In this document: positions 8,599 through 18,098 of the stretch, piece after piece
How positions within the stretch are numbered: position 1 is the stretch's first letter
How the letters are laid out: every line of letters begins with the position of its first letter
NCBI RefSeq assembly: GCF_016741785.1
Contig: NZ_JAERRL010000011.1
Location: 1-64,000, forward strand
Length of the DNA: 64,000 nucleotides
From: Streptomyces sp. 7-21
Lineage (GTDB): Bacteria; Actinomycetota; Actinomycetes; Streptomycetales; Streptomycetaceae
Direction of reading: 5' to 3'
Translations under genes and position numbers: made by a program
The notes under the pieces: generated by a model
Seen by the model: only the letters and a program-made list of their open reading frames with translations
Told to the model about the DNA's origin: nothing
Database searches by the model: none

Positions 8599-9445
8599 AC
8601 GCGGCCCCCGGCGCGGCCCGGCCGGTTCCCTGCCGCGCCGGGCGCGGGCGGGGCGGTGCGGTGAGCACGGTGCCGTCGGGGTGAGCGGCGGCGCCGCAGC
8701 GGGCCAGGATGGCGTCGAGTTCGGGCCCCGGCGGGTTGCCGCAGCCGAGCGAGACGGCGACCACCTGGGTGTGGTCGTCGATGGCGCCGCGCGCCCGCAG
8801 TCCGCCGACCGTACCGGCGAACGCCTGAAGGTTGTGGTGCTCCGGATAGGCGGGCCGCAGGCCGTCGTTGCACTCCAGGAGCACCACGTCGTAGCCGGGC
8901 GCGGCCGGGTGGTCGGCGGGCGGCAGCGGTGCGCCCGTGTCCCAGGCCGCCAGCAGGCGCTCGTCGACGGCGTACAGCAGGGCGGGCCCGACGTGCGGGT
9001 CGCCGGGCCAGTGCCGGGCCGGCAGCGCCCGCACCGTGTGCCCGCTGGCCAGGCGCTGGCGCTGGCCCGCGCGCAGCGGCGTGAACGTGAACGGCCCCTC
9101 GGGGTCCACCCACGGGCGGCACACCTCCAGCGCGGCGGGCGGCCCGGCGATCTCCAGCGGTGCCACGCGGCCCGCGTGCTTGAAGGCGCAGTACCGCCAG
9201 AACAGCGGCTGCGGGTCGGCGTGGTCGGGATGGGCGTGGGTGAACAGCACCGTCCGCACCGCATCGAGGGGAACGGCGGCGTTGCGGACGTTGCCGGTGT
9301 CGATCAGCAGCGTGTCGTCCACCAGCACGCAGGTCTGGCCGCGCGCGGCGCCCGGTGTCCGGCGCGCCCAGGCGCAGGAGCGGCAGCGGCACCACGGGTT
9401 GGGCCAGCCGTCTCCCGACCCCGTGCCGAGCAGCCGTATCCGCAT
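8588..9445 (-). CDS. Metallo-beta-lactamase-fold hydrolase, PhnP-like
   Basis: The protein (285 residues from ATG 9445) starts MRIRLLGTGSGDGWPNPWCRC, as in PhnP-type cyclic phosphodiesterases, where the Cys pair can bind an extra zinc. THAHPDHAD is the HxHxDH two-metal motif, and later His and Asp residues (ARHWPGDPH, LLECND) complete the site. No lactamase activity is implied; relatives cleave phosphodiesters. ATG 9472 is an alternative start that would overlap the stop of the alpha/beta hydrolase gene upstream. Thirteen bases separate the two genes, so they are probably one transcript. The stop overlaps that of the converging acetyltransferase gene. Confidence 0.8.
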   Translation of the reverse strand: MRIRLLGTGSGDGWPNPWCRCRSCAWARRTPGAARGQTCVLVDDTLLIDTGNVRNAAVPLDAVRTVLFTHAHPDHADPQPLFWRYCAFKHAGRVAPLEIAGPPAALEVCRPWVDPEGPFTFTPLRAGQRQRLASGHTVRALPARHWPGDPHVGPALLYAVDERLLAAWDTGAPLPPADHPAAPGYDVVLLECNDGLRPAYPEHHNLQAFAGTVGGLRARGAIDDHTQVVAVSLGCGNPPGPELDAILARCGAAAHPDGTVLTAPPRPRPARQGTGRAAPGAAFRR

Positions 9446-9458
9446 CGGCCCCGGGCCG

Positions 9459-10190
9459 TCAGCGCCAGCCATGCGCGCGGAACCACTCGGCGCACCAGCC
9501 GGTCCAGCGGGACACCACCGGGTCACCGGTGGCGAGCCCGACACCGTGCCGCCCGTGCGGCAGGACGTGCAGCTCGACCGGTACCCCGGCGGCGGTGAGC
9601 GCCTCCGCGTAGCGCAGGGAGTGCGCCACATCGACCGCCTCGTCGTCGGCGGTGTGCCACAGGAACACCGGCGGGGTGTGCGGGTCGACCGCCAGCTCCC
9701 GCGACGCGGCGCGGCGTTCGGCGGTGGTGGCGTCCTCGCCCAGCAGCGCGGTCAGCGAGCCCAGGTGCGGCAGCTGGCTGAACGAGATCACCGGGTAGCC
9801 CAGCACGGCCAGCGCCGGGCGGTCCGCCGCCTCGACACCCGGACCGCTGGCCAGTGAGGCGGCCAGGTGCCCGCCGGCTGAGAAGCCGAGCACGCCGACG
9901 CGGGCGGGATCGACGCCCAGGCGCGGGGCGCTGGCGCGGATCGCCCGCAGCGCGGCCACCGCGTCCGTCAGCGGGGCCGGGTGGCGGTGCGGCGCCACCC
10001 GGTACCGCAGCACGAACGCGGCCAGACCGAGGTCGTTCAGCCAGCGCGCGACCGGCTCGGACTCGTGGCTGGCGTGGTTGAGGTAGGCGCCGCCGGGCAG
10101 CACGAGCACGGCCGGGATGGGGTCCTTGCCGCGCGCGGGCAGCGGAAAGGCGGTGAGACGGCCGGTCAGGCCGGGCTCGGTTGCGGTCAT
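9459..10190 (-). CDS. Alpha/beta hydrolase, acetyl-xylan-esterase-like
   Basis: The 243-residue protein carries the oxyanion-hole motif LPGGAYLNHASHE, the nucleophile elbow GFSAGGH (Ser about 103), Asp in WHTADDEAV and His in PHGRHGVG, a full esterase triad. It has no signal peptide. It resembles the small BD-FAE/Axe-type carbohydrate esterases and dienelactone-hydrolase-like enzymes that accompany glycoside hydrolases. Deacetylation of sugar oligomers taken up with the products of nearby GH78 or GH51 enzymes is plausible, but this is inference. ATG 10190 follows GAGGGAG. It is upstream of, and probably co-transcribed with, the metallo-beta-lactamase-fold gene. Confidence 0.8.
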   Translation of the reverse strand: MTATEPGLTGRLTAFPLPARGKDPIPAVLVLPGGAYLNHASHESEPVARWLNDLGLAAFVLRYRVAPHRHPAPLTDAVAALRAIRASAPRLGVDPARVGVLGFSAGGHLAASLASGPGVEAADRPALAVLGYPVISFSQLPHLGSLTALLGEDATTAERRAASRELAVDPHTPPVFLWHTADDEAVDVAHSLRYAEALTAAGVPVELHVLPHGRHGVGLATGDPVVSRWTGWCAEWFRAHGWR

Positions 10191-10342
10191 GCTCCCTCGC
10201 CGATTGGTCGCTGGGCACGGTCAGGGCGCCTCGCGGGAGGCACCGGAAGCGTAGAACGGCGGCGGACGGAACGCGCCAGCGGCCCCCGCCCGTCCGGCCC
10301 GCCTGCTCCGGCCCGCGACGACGGGTGAGAACGGCGCTGCGC

Positions 10343-10407
10343 CTCCCCGCCCCGGCACCGCCCGGCACGGCACCCGGGGCAGAACCGGGGCAGCACGGGG
10401 CGGGGAG
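10343..10407 (-). terminator. Stem-loop after the GH78 gene
   Basis: CTCCCCGCCCCG (10343-10354) is exactly complementary to CGGGGCGGGGAG (10396-10407), making a 12-base-pair stem that starts 5 bases after the GH78 stop. The 41-base loop holds two copies of a CCGGGGCAG repeat. There is no T run, as is usual for G+C-rich streptomycete terminators. Confidence 0.6.
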
Positions 10408-10412
10408 ACACG

Positions 10413-13040
10413 TCACGGCAGCCGGACCGTGAACTCGTAGGTTCCGCCCGGTACGTCGGCGACGAGCGCACCGCGTTCCCGGTCCGGCAGCAGCCGCACC
10501 GCCTCGGCCGCCGCCAGCGGCACCCCCGACTCCCGCACCGCCGCCGCATCCCCGCACGGCAGGTGCACGCGGGCGGTCGCGCCGACCGGCACCTCGGCGC
10601 GCAGTGTCAGGACGCCGCCGCGGCGCCGCCAGGCCACGGCCGCCGGGCCGCGCGGGGTCCGCACGCGGGCGGCAGCCGCATCCAGCAGGCCGGTAAGCGC
10701 CGGGCGGACCAGCAGCCGGTCGCCGCCCGGGGCCGTCACGGCCAGGCCCGCGACGTCCTCGAACAGCCAGTCGTCCACGGTGCCGAGGAAGTAGTGGCCC
10801 CGGGAGCGCGACCCGAGGCTCCAGTGCTCCCACAGCGACGTCGCGCCGTGCCGCAGCCACAGCCCCCAGCTGGGGTACTCCTCCTGCCGCGCCACGGCCA
10901 GCGCCCGCGCCGCGTGGCCGTGGCGGGTGAGCACCGGCAGCAGGTACTTGGTGCCTAGCGCACCGGTGTTGAGCCGGTCGCCGCGCGCGGCGACGTCCTC
11001 GGCGACCAGGGCGGCCGCGCGGTCGCACTCCTCGCCGTCCAGCAGCCCGAAGGCGATGGCGAGCAGGTGGTGCGTCTGGCGGAAGCCCCGGTCGCCCTCA
11101 CCGCGCACGCGTCCCGCCGCCGGGTCGACGAAGCGGGCACGGAAGGCCGCCCGTACCCGCGCCGCCTGGTCCGCGCACCACGCCGCCCTCCTGCCGTCGC
11201 CCACGGCACGGGCGGCGCGGGCGGCCGTCCGCAGCATCGCGTACAGGTACGCGGTCGCCGGAACGCGGACGTCCTCGGGCTGGTTGCCGCCCTCGGGCCC
11301 GGTCTCGGGGCCGACCCAGTCACCGAGCGTGGAGGTGGCGATGCCGTCGGGGAAGCGGGCGAGTTCGAACCGCAGGTACTCCTCGATGCCCGGCAGGTGC
11401 GCGCGCAGCACGCGCTCGTCGCCGGTCGCCTGGTACAGCCACCACGGGATGAGCACGTATGCGGCGTGCCAGACCGGCGCCGGGTCCCAGGACAGGTGCC
11501 AGCCGCCGTGCGGGGCGATGACCTCGGGAGCGCCGCCGTCGCGGCGGGTGTCGGCGATGTCGGTGACCCACTTGGCGAGCAGCTCGTGGACGTCGAGGTT
11601 GCGCAGGAACAGCTCGGCGCCGAGCATCCCGTCGCCGGTCCAGCCGTTCTTCTCGTACTTGGGGGTGTCGGTCGGCAGGTGGTGCAGGTTGTTGAGCACG
11701 GTTTGCACCGTCAGCTCGTGCAGCCGCGTCAGCAGCGGGTCCGAGCAGGTAAAGCTGCCCGTGACCGCCACGTCGGCGTGCACGATCTTCGCGGTGACGT
11801 CCCCGGGGCGCGGCGGCGCCCCGCCGGGCCAGCCGGACACCTCCACGTACTGGAAACCCTTGTAGGTGAAGCGCGGCTCCCACCGGGTCTCGGTGTCCGC
11901 GCCCGCCGACGTCACCTCGTCCTGCTGGAACCGGCCGTCGTACCAGCCGTGGGGGTCGTCGTAGCGCGGCAGCCCGTCGGCGTCGAGCCGCTCGCCGTAC
12001 CGCAGGGTGACGGTGTGCCCGGCGGGGGCGGTGAACCGCACGGCCGCCCAGCCCGCGATGACCCGGGGGAAGCGCAGGACGTAGACGCCCGGGCGCGGCT
12101 CGGTGACCTCCTCCGGCAGCAGCTCGCCGAGGACGCGGACCGGCTGCTGCCGCTGGTTCTCCAGCCGCCCGGCGGGCGCGGGCAGCACGTCGGCCGCCGC
12201 CCAGCCGGCGTCGTCGTAGCCGGGCAGGCCGTAGCCGGGGCGCTCGTAGCGGGCGTCGTAACTCTCCCCGCCGTAGATGTCGTCGTAGCGCGTCGGCCCG
12301 TCCGCCGCCCGCCACGCGGCAGAGGAGACGACGGTGGTGGCGCGGCCGGTGCGGCCGGTGGCGCGCAGCAGCAGCCGCAGCCGGGGCTCGCCGTGCCAGG
12401 GGGCGGTGTGCCAGTCCCAGGTGTTGGGCGCGGTCACGCCGAAGAAGCCGCGGCCCAGCTCGGCGCCGAGCGCGTTCGGCCCCGGGCGCAGCAGGTGTGT
12501 GACGTCGTGGACCACGTACTGCACGCGGCGGGTGTAGTCGGTGAAGCCCGGGGAGAGCACCTCGTCGGCCACAGGGCGGCCGTTCAGCGTCACGCGGGCG
12601 TAGCCGCCGGCCGCCACCGCGAGGAAGGCGCGCTCCGGCGCGGCGGGCAGGGTGAACGCGTGGCGCAGCAGCGGCGCGGCGCCGTCGCCGGCCGCCCGGC
12701 CGATCCACTGCGCGCCCGCCCAGTCCGCCTCGCTGGGCAGCCCGGTCACGAACCACGAGGAGGCGGTGGCCGTGCCGTCCGTGGTGGTCACGGTCACCGT
12801 CCAGACGCAGCGGGTCAGCGCGGGCAGCGGCGGCCCCTCGTAGGCCACCTCCGCGCAGCGGTCCGAGGCGACGGTGCCGGAGTCCCACAGCCGCTCCTGC
12901 CCGGCGCGGACCACCACCCGGTAGGATAGCTGCGCGGCGCCGCGCCGGTCCGCGGTCACCACCCAGGAGAACCGCGGCGTCACGTCGATCCCGGTGGGGG
13001 TCTGGCGGTGCTCGGTACGCAGGTCGGTCAGTCGCGCCAT
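10413..13040 (-). CDS. Alpha-L-rhamnosidase, GH78
   Basis: The 875-residue protein removes terminal alpha-L-rhamnose from pectin fragments or plant glycosides by the inverting GH78 mechanism. N-terminal beta-sandwich domains (to about residue 395) include the galactose-binding-like motif GYARVTLNGRPVADEVLSPG. The (alpha/alpha)6 domain follows, with the acid Glu in DTPKYEKNGWTGDG (about residue 463) and the probable base Glu in SLWEHW (about 738). A small C-terminal beta domain closes the chain. No signal peptide is present, so it is intracellular. ATG 13040 follows a GGGAG site. No obvious palindrome is seen in the 200 bases upstream. It stands alone, back to back with the EACC1-like gene. 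Confidence 0.93.
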   Translation of the reverse strand: MARLTDLRTEHRQTPTGIDVTPRFSWVVTADRRGAAQLSYRVVVRAGQERLWDSGTVASDRCAEVAYEGPPLPALTRCVWTVTVTTTDGTATASSWFVTGLPSEADWAGAQWIGRAAGDGAAPLLRHAFTLPAAPERAFLAVAAGGYARVTLNGRPVADEVLSPGFTDYTRRVQYVVHDVTHLLRPGPNALGAELGRGFFGVTAPNTWDWHTAPWHGEPRLRLLLRATGRTGRATTVVSSAAWRAADGPTRYDDIYGGESYDARYERPGYGLPGYDDAGWAAADVLPAPAGRLENQRQQPVRVLGELLPEEVTEPRPGVYVLRFPRVIAGWAAVRFTAPAGHTVTLRYGERLDADGLPRYDDPHGWYDGRFQQDEVTSAGADTETRWEPRFTYKGFQYVEVSGWPGGAPPRPGDVTAKIVHADVAVTGSFTCSDPLLTRLHELTVQTVLNNLHHLPTDTPKYEKNGWTGDGMLGAELFLRNLDVHELLAKWVTDIADTRRDGGAPEVIAPHGGWHLSWDPAPVWHAAYVLIPWWLYQATGDERVLRAHLPGIEEYLRFELARFPDGIATSTLGDWVGPETGPEGGNQPEDVRVPATAYLYAMLRTAARAARAVGDGRRAAWCADQAARVRAAFRARFVDPAAGRVRGEGDRGFRQTHHLLAIAFGLLDGEECDRAAALVAEDVAARGDRLNTGALGTKYLLPVLTRHGHAARALAVARQEEYPSWGLWLRHGATSLWEHWSLGSRSRGHYFLGTVDDWLFEDVAGLAVTAPGGDRLLVRPALTGLLDAAAARVRTPRGPAAVAWRRRGGVLTLRAEVPVGATARVHLPCGDAAAVRESGVPLAAAEAVRLLPDRERGALVADVPGGTYEFTVRLP

Positions 13041-13243
13041 CGGTCACTCCCGTTCGCGGATGAAGTCAGTTGCGGCCCAGGGCCCCTGCCGTAACCCTGC
13101 CCCCCGGAAGCTGCCTTGTGCCCCTGTCCGCTGTGCGCGGCCGCCCGGCCCCAACCGCAGCCGCACGCAGCGCGATTGGCGTGCCGTTCGGCAAGGCTGC
13201 GCGGTAGATTTGCACAAGTGGTCGTCCGAGGCGGGAGGGCACC

Positions 13244-13627
13244 ATGCGCGTCACGATGACGGTGCGGCCGGAGGGGGCACACGAGCTGCGCGCCTGGCTG
13301 CGCGACGTCCCGGAGCTGCGCGGCCGCGTGCTGCGCGACACCACGGCCGAGGCCCCGCCCGGCGCGATGGGCCCGGCCGCCGACGCCGTCATCGCGCTGC
13401 TGGAACCGGGCGGCGTCGCCGCCGTGTTCGCCGGCGCGCTGGTCGCCTGGGTACAGACCCGCCGCCAGGACTGCACGGTGACCGTTACCCGCCCTGACGG
13501 CACCGAGATCAGCATCGCCACGCGGCGGGCGCGCCAGCTCAGCCCGCAGGAGCTCGCCGAACTCGCCGAGCGCCTGGCCGGACCGCCCCCGGGTGACGGC
13601 CGGGACAGCGGGGAACCCGGGCGATGA
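13244..13627 (+). CDS. EACC1-like effector-associated constant component
   Basis: The 127-residue protein fits the small actinobacterial family named effector-associated constant component 1, encoded directly upstream of caspase-like or other effector proteins in NTP-dependent conflict systems. It opens with a beta-rich segment (MRVTMTVRPEGAHELRAWL), then a hydrophobic helix (VAAVFAGALVAWVQTRR) and a beta hairpin (CTVTVTRPDGTEISIAT), and ends in a charged tail. ATG 13244 follows GGGAGGGC. Its TGA overlaps the ATG of the caspase gene (ATGA), so the two are translationally coupled, supporting a shared role. Its molecular function is not established; family papers suggest adaptor use. Confidence 0.8.
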   Translation: MRVTMTVRPEGAHELRAWLRDVPELRGRVLRDTTAEAPPGAMGPAADAVIALLEPGGVAAVFAGALVAWVQTRRQDCTVTVTRPDGTEISIATRRARQLSPQELAELAERLAGPPPGDGRDSGEPGR

Positions 13628-16600
13628 CGGCCAGCCCGGACGGCGGACTGGCCGGTCCGGGCGCCCGCGCCGTGCTCCTCGGCACCGGCAGCCACGCCCC
13701 CGGCTCCGCGCTTCCCCCGCTGCCCTCCGTCGACACCACACTCGACGACCTCGCCCGCGCGCTGTGCGAGAGCTGCGGCATGCCCCCCGGGCACATCGTC
13801 CGTCCGCCCCGCGACGCCGGGCCCACGGACATCGTCGCCGCCGTTGAGGAGGCGTGCGCCGGCGCCACCGGGCCGGTGCTGCTGTACTACACCGGCCACG
13901 GCCTGCTCGGCCCCGGCGACGAGCTGTACCTGGCCACCTACGCCAGCCGCTCCGACCGGCAGGTCGCCGGTGCCGTGCCGTACCGCACCCTGCGGGATCT
14001 GCTCGGCGACGCGCCCAGCGGCGCCCTCGTCGTCCTCGACTGCTGCTTCTCCGGCCGCGCCAGCACCCCGCCGAAGGACGGCGGCGCCCCCCAGCCCTTC
14101 GCCGCTGCCCGGCCCCGCGGCAGCTTCCTGCTCACCTCCGCCTCGCACTACGCCCTGTCCTTCGCGCCCCAGGGGGAACGGCACACCCGCTTCTCCGGGC
14201 AGCTGCTGCGGCTGCTCACCGAGGGCGACCCGGCCGGGCCGCCGTGGCTGACGGCCGACCACCTCCACACCGTGCTGGACCGGCGGCTCGCCGACGACGG
14301 ACACGCCCGCCCCGCCCGCCAGAGCGAAGGCACGATGGGTGCTCTGGTCCTGGCGCCCAACCGCGCCTACCGGAAACCCGACCCGGACGCCGAGCCGCCC
14401 GCGGACGTGCCGTGCCCCTACCCGGGCATGGAGCCGTTCCGCGCCGAGGACGCCGCGCACTTCTTCGGCCGCGACGCCCTGGCCGCCAGGCTCCTCGACG
14501 CCGTCGAGGACCCCGCCGCATCCGGCCCCATCGTCCTGGTCGGCGCCTCCGGCGCCGGCAAGTCGTCGCTGCTGCGGGCCGGCCTGCTCGCCGGGATCGA
14601 GGCCCGCCACGGCCAGGACTGGCCCGCGCTGCTGCTGCCCGCCCCCGGGCCCCGCCCGCTCACAGCGCTGGCCGCCGCATGGGCCCGGGCCACCGGACGC
14701 GGTGCCGCCGAGGTGCGGTCCGCTCTCGCCTCCGGCCGCCTGCCCGGGCCGGCCCCCGGGCACCCGGCGTGCCGCTTGCTGGTGGTCGACCAGTTCGAGG
14801 AGGTCTTCACCCGCTGCCCAGACCCCCGCGAACGTGCCGCATTCATCGCCGCCCTGGCCGGCGGCGGCCCCGGCCCCCGGCCCCGCGTGGTGCTCGGGCT
14901 GCGTGCCGACCACTACGGCAGCTGCCTGGCCCACCCCCTGCTCGAACGTGCCCTGGCGGCGCACCAGATCACCGTCCCGCCGATGCGCGAGGAGGACCTG
15001 CGCGCTGCCGTGGAGGGACCGGCCGCCGCGGCCGGGCTGACGCTGGAGCCGGGCCTGACCGACCGGCTGCTCCACGATCTGCGCGAGGGCCGCTCCGGTG
15101 ACGACGCCGGCGCCCTGCCGTTCCTCGCGCACGCGCTGCGCGAGACCTGGCTGCGCCGCAGCGGTGCCCGGCTCACGCTCGCCGGCTACCAGGCCACCGG
15201 CGGCATCTGGCGCTCCGTCGCCACCACGACCGAGGCCCTCTACCAGTCACTTGACCAGGCCGGCCGCGCCGGGCTGCGGGAACTCCTGCTGCGCCTGGTG
15301 TACTTCCCGCCGCAAGGCACGGTCGGCGGCGCCGTCCGCCAGCGGGTGCCGCTGGACCGGCTGCCGCACCCCGCCATCCGTGACCGGCTCGCCGAGGCCC
15401 GGCTCATCACCACCGACCAGGACACGGCGCAGATCTCCCACGAGGCCCTGCTGCACGCCTGGCCCCGGCTGCGCCGCTGGATCGAGGAGGACGCCGCGAC
15501 GCTCCGGCTGCGGCAGCGGGTGCGGGCCGCCGCCGAGGAGTGGCACAGGTCCGGCCGCGACGCCGCGTTCCTTTACCGGGGCAGCCGGCTGGAACACGCC
15601 GCCGCCGAACTGCTCAGCCAGGCCCGCAGACGGCCACTTGACGCCCGGAGCCTGGAGTTCCTCACCGCCGGCCAGCGGGCCGCCGCCCGGGAGCGGTACC
15701 GCGAACGGCAGCGGGTCCGGCTGCTGCGGAGCACCGTGGTGGTCATCGCGGTGGCGCTGTGCCTGACCGTCATCGCCGCGCTGGCCGCCGTACGGCAGCA
15801 GCGCATCGCCGAGGAACAGCGCGAGGTCGCGGCGTACCGCGCCCTGCTGGCCCAGGCGGAGAACACCCGCGCCGCCGACCCGCGGCTGTCGCTGCGTCAG
15901 GGACTCGCCGCTTACGCCCTCCAGCCCACCGCCGACGCCCGCCGGGCGCTCTTCGAGACGCTGGCTGCCAGCCCGTTCCGCGGCAGCGTCAGGCTGCCCG
16001 CCGGCACCACCGGCGGAGTGCGGCTGGGCCCTGGCGGCCGCACGCTCGTGACGGCCGGCCAGGACGGCTCCGGCCTGCACCTGTGGGACACCGGCCGCGT
16101 CACGCGGGCAGGAGCCGGGGCCGGGCCGCTGGCGACACTGCCCTGCGACGGTGCCCGCGCCGAGGCCGCGGCCTTCTCAGCGGACGGCCGCACGCTCGCC
16201 GCCCCCTGCGGCGGCGCTGTCACCGTGTGGGACATCGACGGCCTCGCCGAGGGCACCGCGCCCCGGCGGCTGTCGGCTCCGGCGGTTACCGGCCTGCCTG
16301 GCGCGCCCGAGGCGGTGGCGCTGAACGAGGACGGCACGGTCCTGGCGGCGGCCGGCTGGTGGCCCGGCGACCTCGCCGAGGGCCGGGAGACGGGAGGCGC
16401 GCTGGTGCTGTGGGACCTGGGTGAGCCGGAACAGCCCCGGCGGCTGTCGGTCACCCGCCGCGTCTACGAGACGGACAGCGTGGCCTTCAGCCCGGACGGC
16501 GACACGCTGGCCGCCGCCTCGGCCACCCTCAGGGGCAGCGGCGCCCTGGACGCCGACAGCCTCTGGGGCGTCACCGGGGTGCGGCTGTGGGACGCCTCGG

Positions 16601-18057
16601 ACCCGGAGCAGCCACGCCCCGGCGCGCTGACACGCGGCTCCAACGGCCACCTGGCGTTCAGCGGTGACGGGTCCCTTCTCGCGACCTGCCAGGGCAACGC
16701 CGTGAAGCTGATCGGAGTGCGCGGGCCCGGCGAGGCGGAGGTGCTGGCGGAGCGGTCCGCCCACACCGACTTGGTCAGCGGTCTGGCCCTGTCCGCTGAC
16801 GGCGAGCGGCTGGCCACGGGCTCCCTCAACGGCGAGGTGACGGTGTGGGACGTGAGCGACGCGCGGTCCCCGGAGCGCTCCCGCGTCCTGCCGGGGCACC
16901 AGTCCGTCTCCGCGCTGGCGTTCGGATCCGGTGGCGCGCTGGTCTCCGCGGACGAGGGCAACGGCGAGGCGGAACTGATCCGCTGGGACCTCGCCGCCAC
17001 CGCCGCTCCCCAGGTCGTCGGGGAGGTGCCCGCCGACGTGACGGCTCTCAGCGCCGACGGTCACGTCCTGGCCGCCGCCTCCGGCACCGGGCTGCGGCTG
17101 TGGGACCCGCGCGACCCCGCTGACCCCCGGCCGCTGTCCCCGCCGGCCGATACCGGCAGCCTGGTGCTGGACCTCGCCCTCGACTCCCGCGGCACCCTGC
17201 TGGCCAGCGGGCACGTCGACGGCACGCTCCGGCTGTGGGACATCACCGACCGCTCCCGGCTCCGCGAGGCCGGCACCATCCGGCTGCCCACCAGCCAGGA
17301 ACACCTGTCGCTGGCCTTCTCGCCGAGCGGCCCGCTGCTGGCCGCCTCCGGCGCGCAGAACTCTTTCTCGGAGGGCTGGACCGCCCTGTGGGACGTCTCC
17401 GATCCCGCGTCGCCCGCCGAGGGCGGGTCGTTCACCGGCACCGGGGCACGGTACCGCCTGTCGTTCAGCCCGGACGGGAGCCTGCTGCTCATCCCGGGGC
17501 AGTGGTCCGTCGCGGTGCGGGAGACCGGCGCGGACGAGGACGGCCTGGTGGTGCTGGAGGAGTCCGACGGCAACGGAGCGTTCCATCCCGGGGGCGACCT
17601 CGTGGCGACGGGGGAGACCGGCGGCGCCGTGCTGCTGTGGGACCTCACGGCCGCGGGCGGGCCCGCCGTCACCGGCCGGGCGGGCCCGGAGGACGACGGC
17701 CGCGACGTGCGGTATCTGCTGCTGTCGTTCCATCCCGGGGGGACGCTGCTCGCCGGCGGCGGGGACGACGACGCGGCCTGGCTGTGGTCCACCGGCGACC
17801 CGGGCCGGCCGCACCTCGCGGCCACCCTGGACGGCCACCCGGATGACGTCACCGGCATCGAGTTCGCCGGCGACGGGCGCACGATGGTAACCGTCAGCGG
17901 CGGCCGGGCCTACCTGTGGGACCTCGGCGGCTATCCGGAGATCGCCGCCGACACCCTCGGCATGGCGTGCCGGGCCGCCGACGGCGGTTTCTCGCCCGGG
18001 GAGTGGGAGGAACACGTGCCGGACGCGGGATACGAGGAGAGCTGCCCCGCACAGTGA
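13624..18057 (+). CDS. Caspase-like / nSTAND NTPase / TM / double WD40 propeller protein
   Basis: This 1477-residue protein is a complete conflict-system effector and sensor. Residues 1-230 are a caspase-like C14 peptidase with His92 in YYTGHG and Cys141 in LDCCFSG. An nSTAND-type P-loop domain follows: GASGAGKSSLLRAG (Walker A, about 307-315), LLVVDQFEE (Walker B, about 385-393) and the FLAHALRETW/ISHEALLHAWPRL helical parts. One membrane segment lies at about 702-727. From about 790 to the end there are 14 blade repeats, most ending LWD: two seven-bladed propellers. The likely logic is ligand sensing by the propellers, STAND oligomerisation and caspase activation at the membrane. All catalytic residues are present. 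It is coupled to EACC1. Confidence 0.9.
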   Translation: MTASPDGGLAGPGARAVLLGTGSHAPGSALPPLPSVDTTLDDLARALCESCGMPPGHIVRPPRDAGPTDIVAAVEEACAGATGPVLLYYTGHGLLGPGDELYLATYASRSDRQVAGAVPYRTLRDLLGDAPSGALVVLDCCFSGRASTPPKDGGAPQPFAAARPRGSFLLTSASHYALSFAPQGERHTRFSGQLLRLLTEGDPAGPPWLTADHLHTVLDRRLADDGHARPARQSEGTMGALVLAPNRAYRKPDPDAEPPADVPCPYPGMEPFRAEDAAHFFGRDALAARLLDAVEDPAASGPIVLVGASGAGKSSLLRAGLLAGIEARHGQDWPALLLPAPGPRPLTALAAAWARATGRGAAEVRSALASGRLPGPAPGHPACRLLVVDQFEEVFTRCPDPRERAAFIAALAGGGPGPRPRVVLGLRADHYGSCLAHPLLERALAAHQITVPPMREEDLRAAVEGPAAAAGLTLEPGLTDRLLHDLREGRSGDDAGALPFLAHALRETWLRRSGARLTLAGYQATGGIWRSVATTTEALYQSLDQAGRAGLRELLLRLVYFPPQGTVGGAVRQRVPLDRLPHPAIRDRLAEARLITTDQDTAQISHEALLHAWPRLRRWIEEDAATLRLRQRVRAAAEEWHRSGRDAAFLYRGSRLEHAAAELLSQARRRPLDARSLEFLTAGQRAAARERYRERQRVRLLRSTVVVIAVALCLTVIAALAAVRQQRIAEEQREVAAYRALLAQAENTRAADPRLSLRQGLAAYALQPTADARRALFETLAASPFRGSVRLPAGTTGGVRLGPGGRTLVTAGQDGSGLHLWDTGRVTRAGAGAGPLATLPCDGARAEAAAFSADGRTLAAPCGGAVTVWDIDGLAEGTAPRRLSAPAVTGLPGAPEAVALNEDGTVLAAAGWWPGDLAEGRETGGALVLWDLGEPEQPRRLSVTRRVYETDSVAFSPDGDTLAAASATLRGSGALDADSLWGVTGVRLWDASDPEQPRPGALTRGSNGHLAFSGDGSLLATCQGNAVKLIGVRGPGEAEVLAERSAHTDLVSGLALSADGERLATGSLNGEVTVWDVSDARSPERSRVLPGHQSVSALAFGSGGALVSADEGNGEAELIRWDLAATAAPQVVGEVPADVTALSADGHVLAAASGTGLRLWDPRDPADPRPLSPPADTGSLVLDLALDSRGTLLASGHVDGTLRLWDITDRSRLREAGTIRLPTSQEHLSLAFSPSGPLLAASGAQNSFSEGWTALWDVSDPASPAEGGSFTGTGARYRLSFSPDGSLLLIPGQWSVAVRETGADEDGLVVLEESDGNGAFHPGGDLVATGETGGAVLLWDLTAAGGPAVTGRAGPEDDGRDVRYLLLSFHPGGTLLAGGGDDDAAWLWSTGDPGRPHLAATLDGHPDDVTGIEFAGDGRTMVTVSGGRAYLWDLGGYPEIAADTLGMACRAADGGFSPGEWEEHVPDAGYEESCPAQ

Positions 18058-18070
18058 CGCGTGTGCGGGG
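18045..18070. terminator. Hairpin between the caspase gene and the CIS operon
   Basis: CCCCGCACA (18045-18053) pairs perfectly with TGTGCGGGG (18062-18070) across an 8-base loop. The stop codon of the caspase gene (18055-18057) lies in the loop, and the last CIS gene stops at 18099 on the other strand, so the hairpin can end transcription from both sides. Confidence 0.6.
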
Positions 18071-18098
18071 CGGGGGACGGCGGTGGGGCCGGACCGGG

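Noticed and set aside
11067..12929. 620-codon open frame opposite the GH78 gene
   Set aside because: Val/Arg/Gly-rich shadow typical of the antisense of G+C-rich genes; GH78 motifs are on the other strand.
16177..18015. 612-codon open frame opposite the WD40 region
   Set aside because: Antisense shadow of repeated blades; no start signal or domain.
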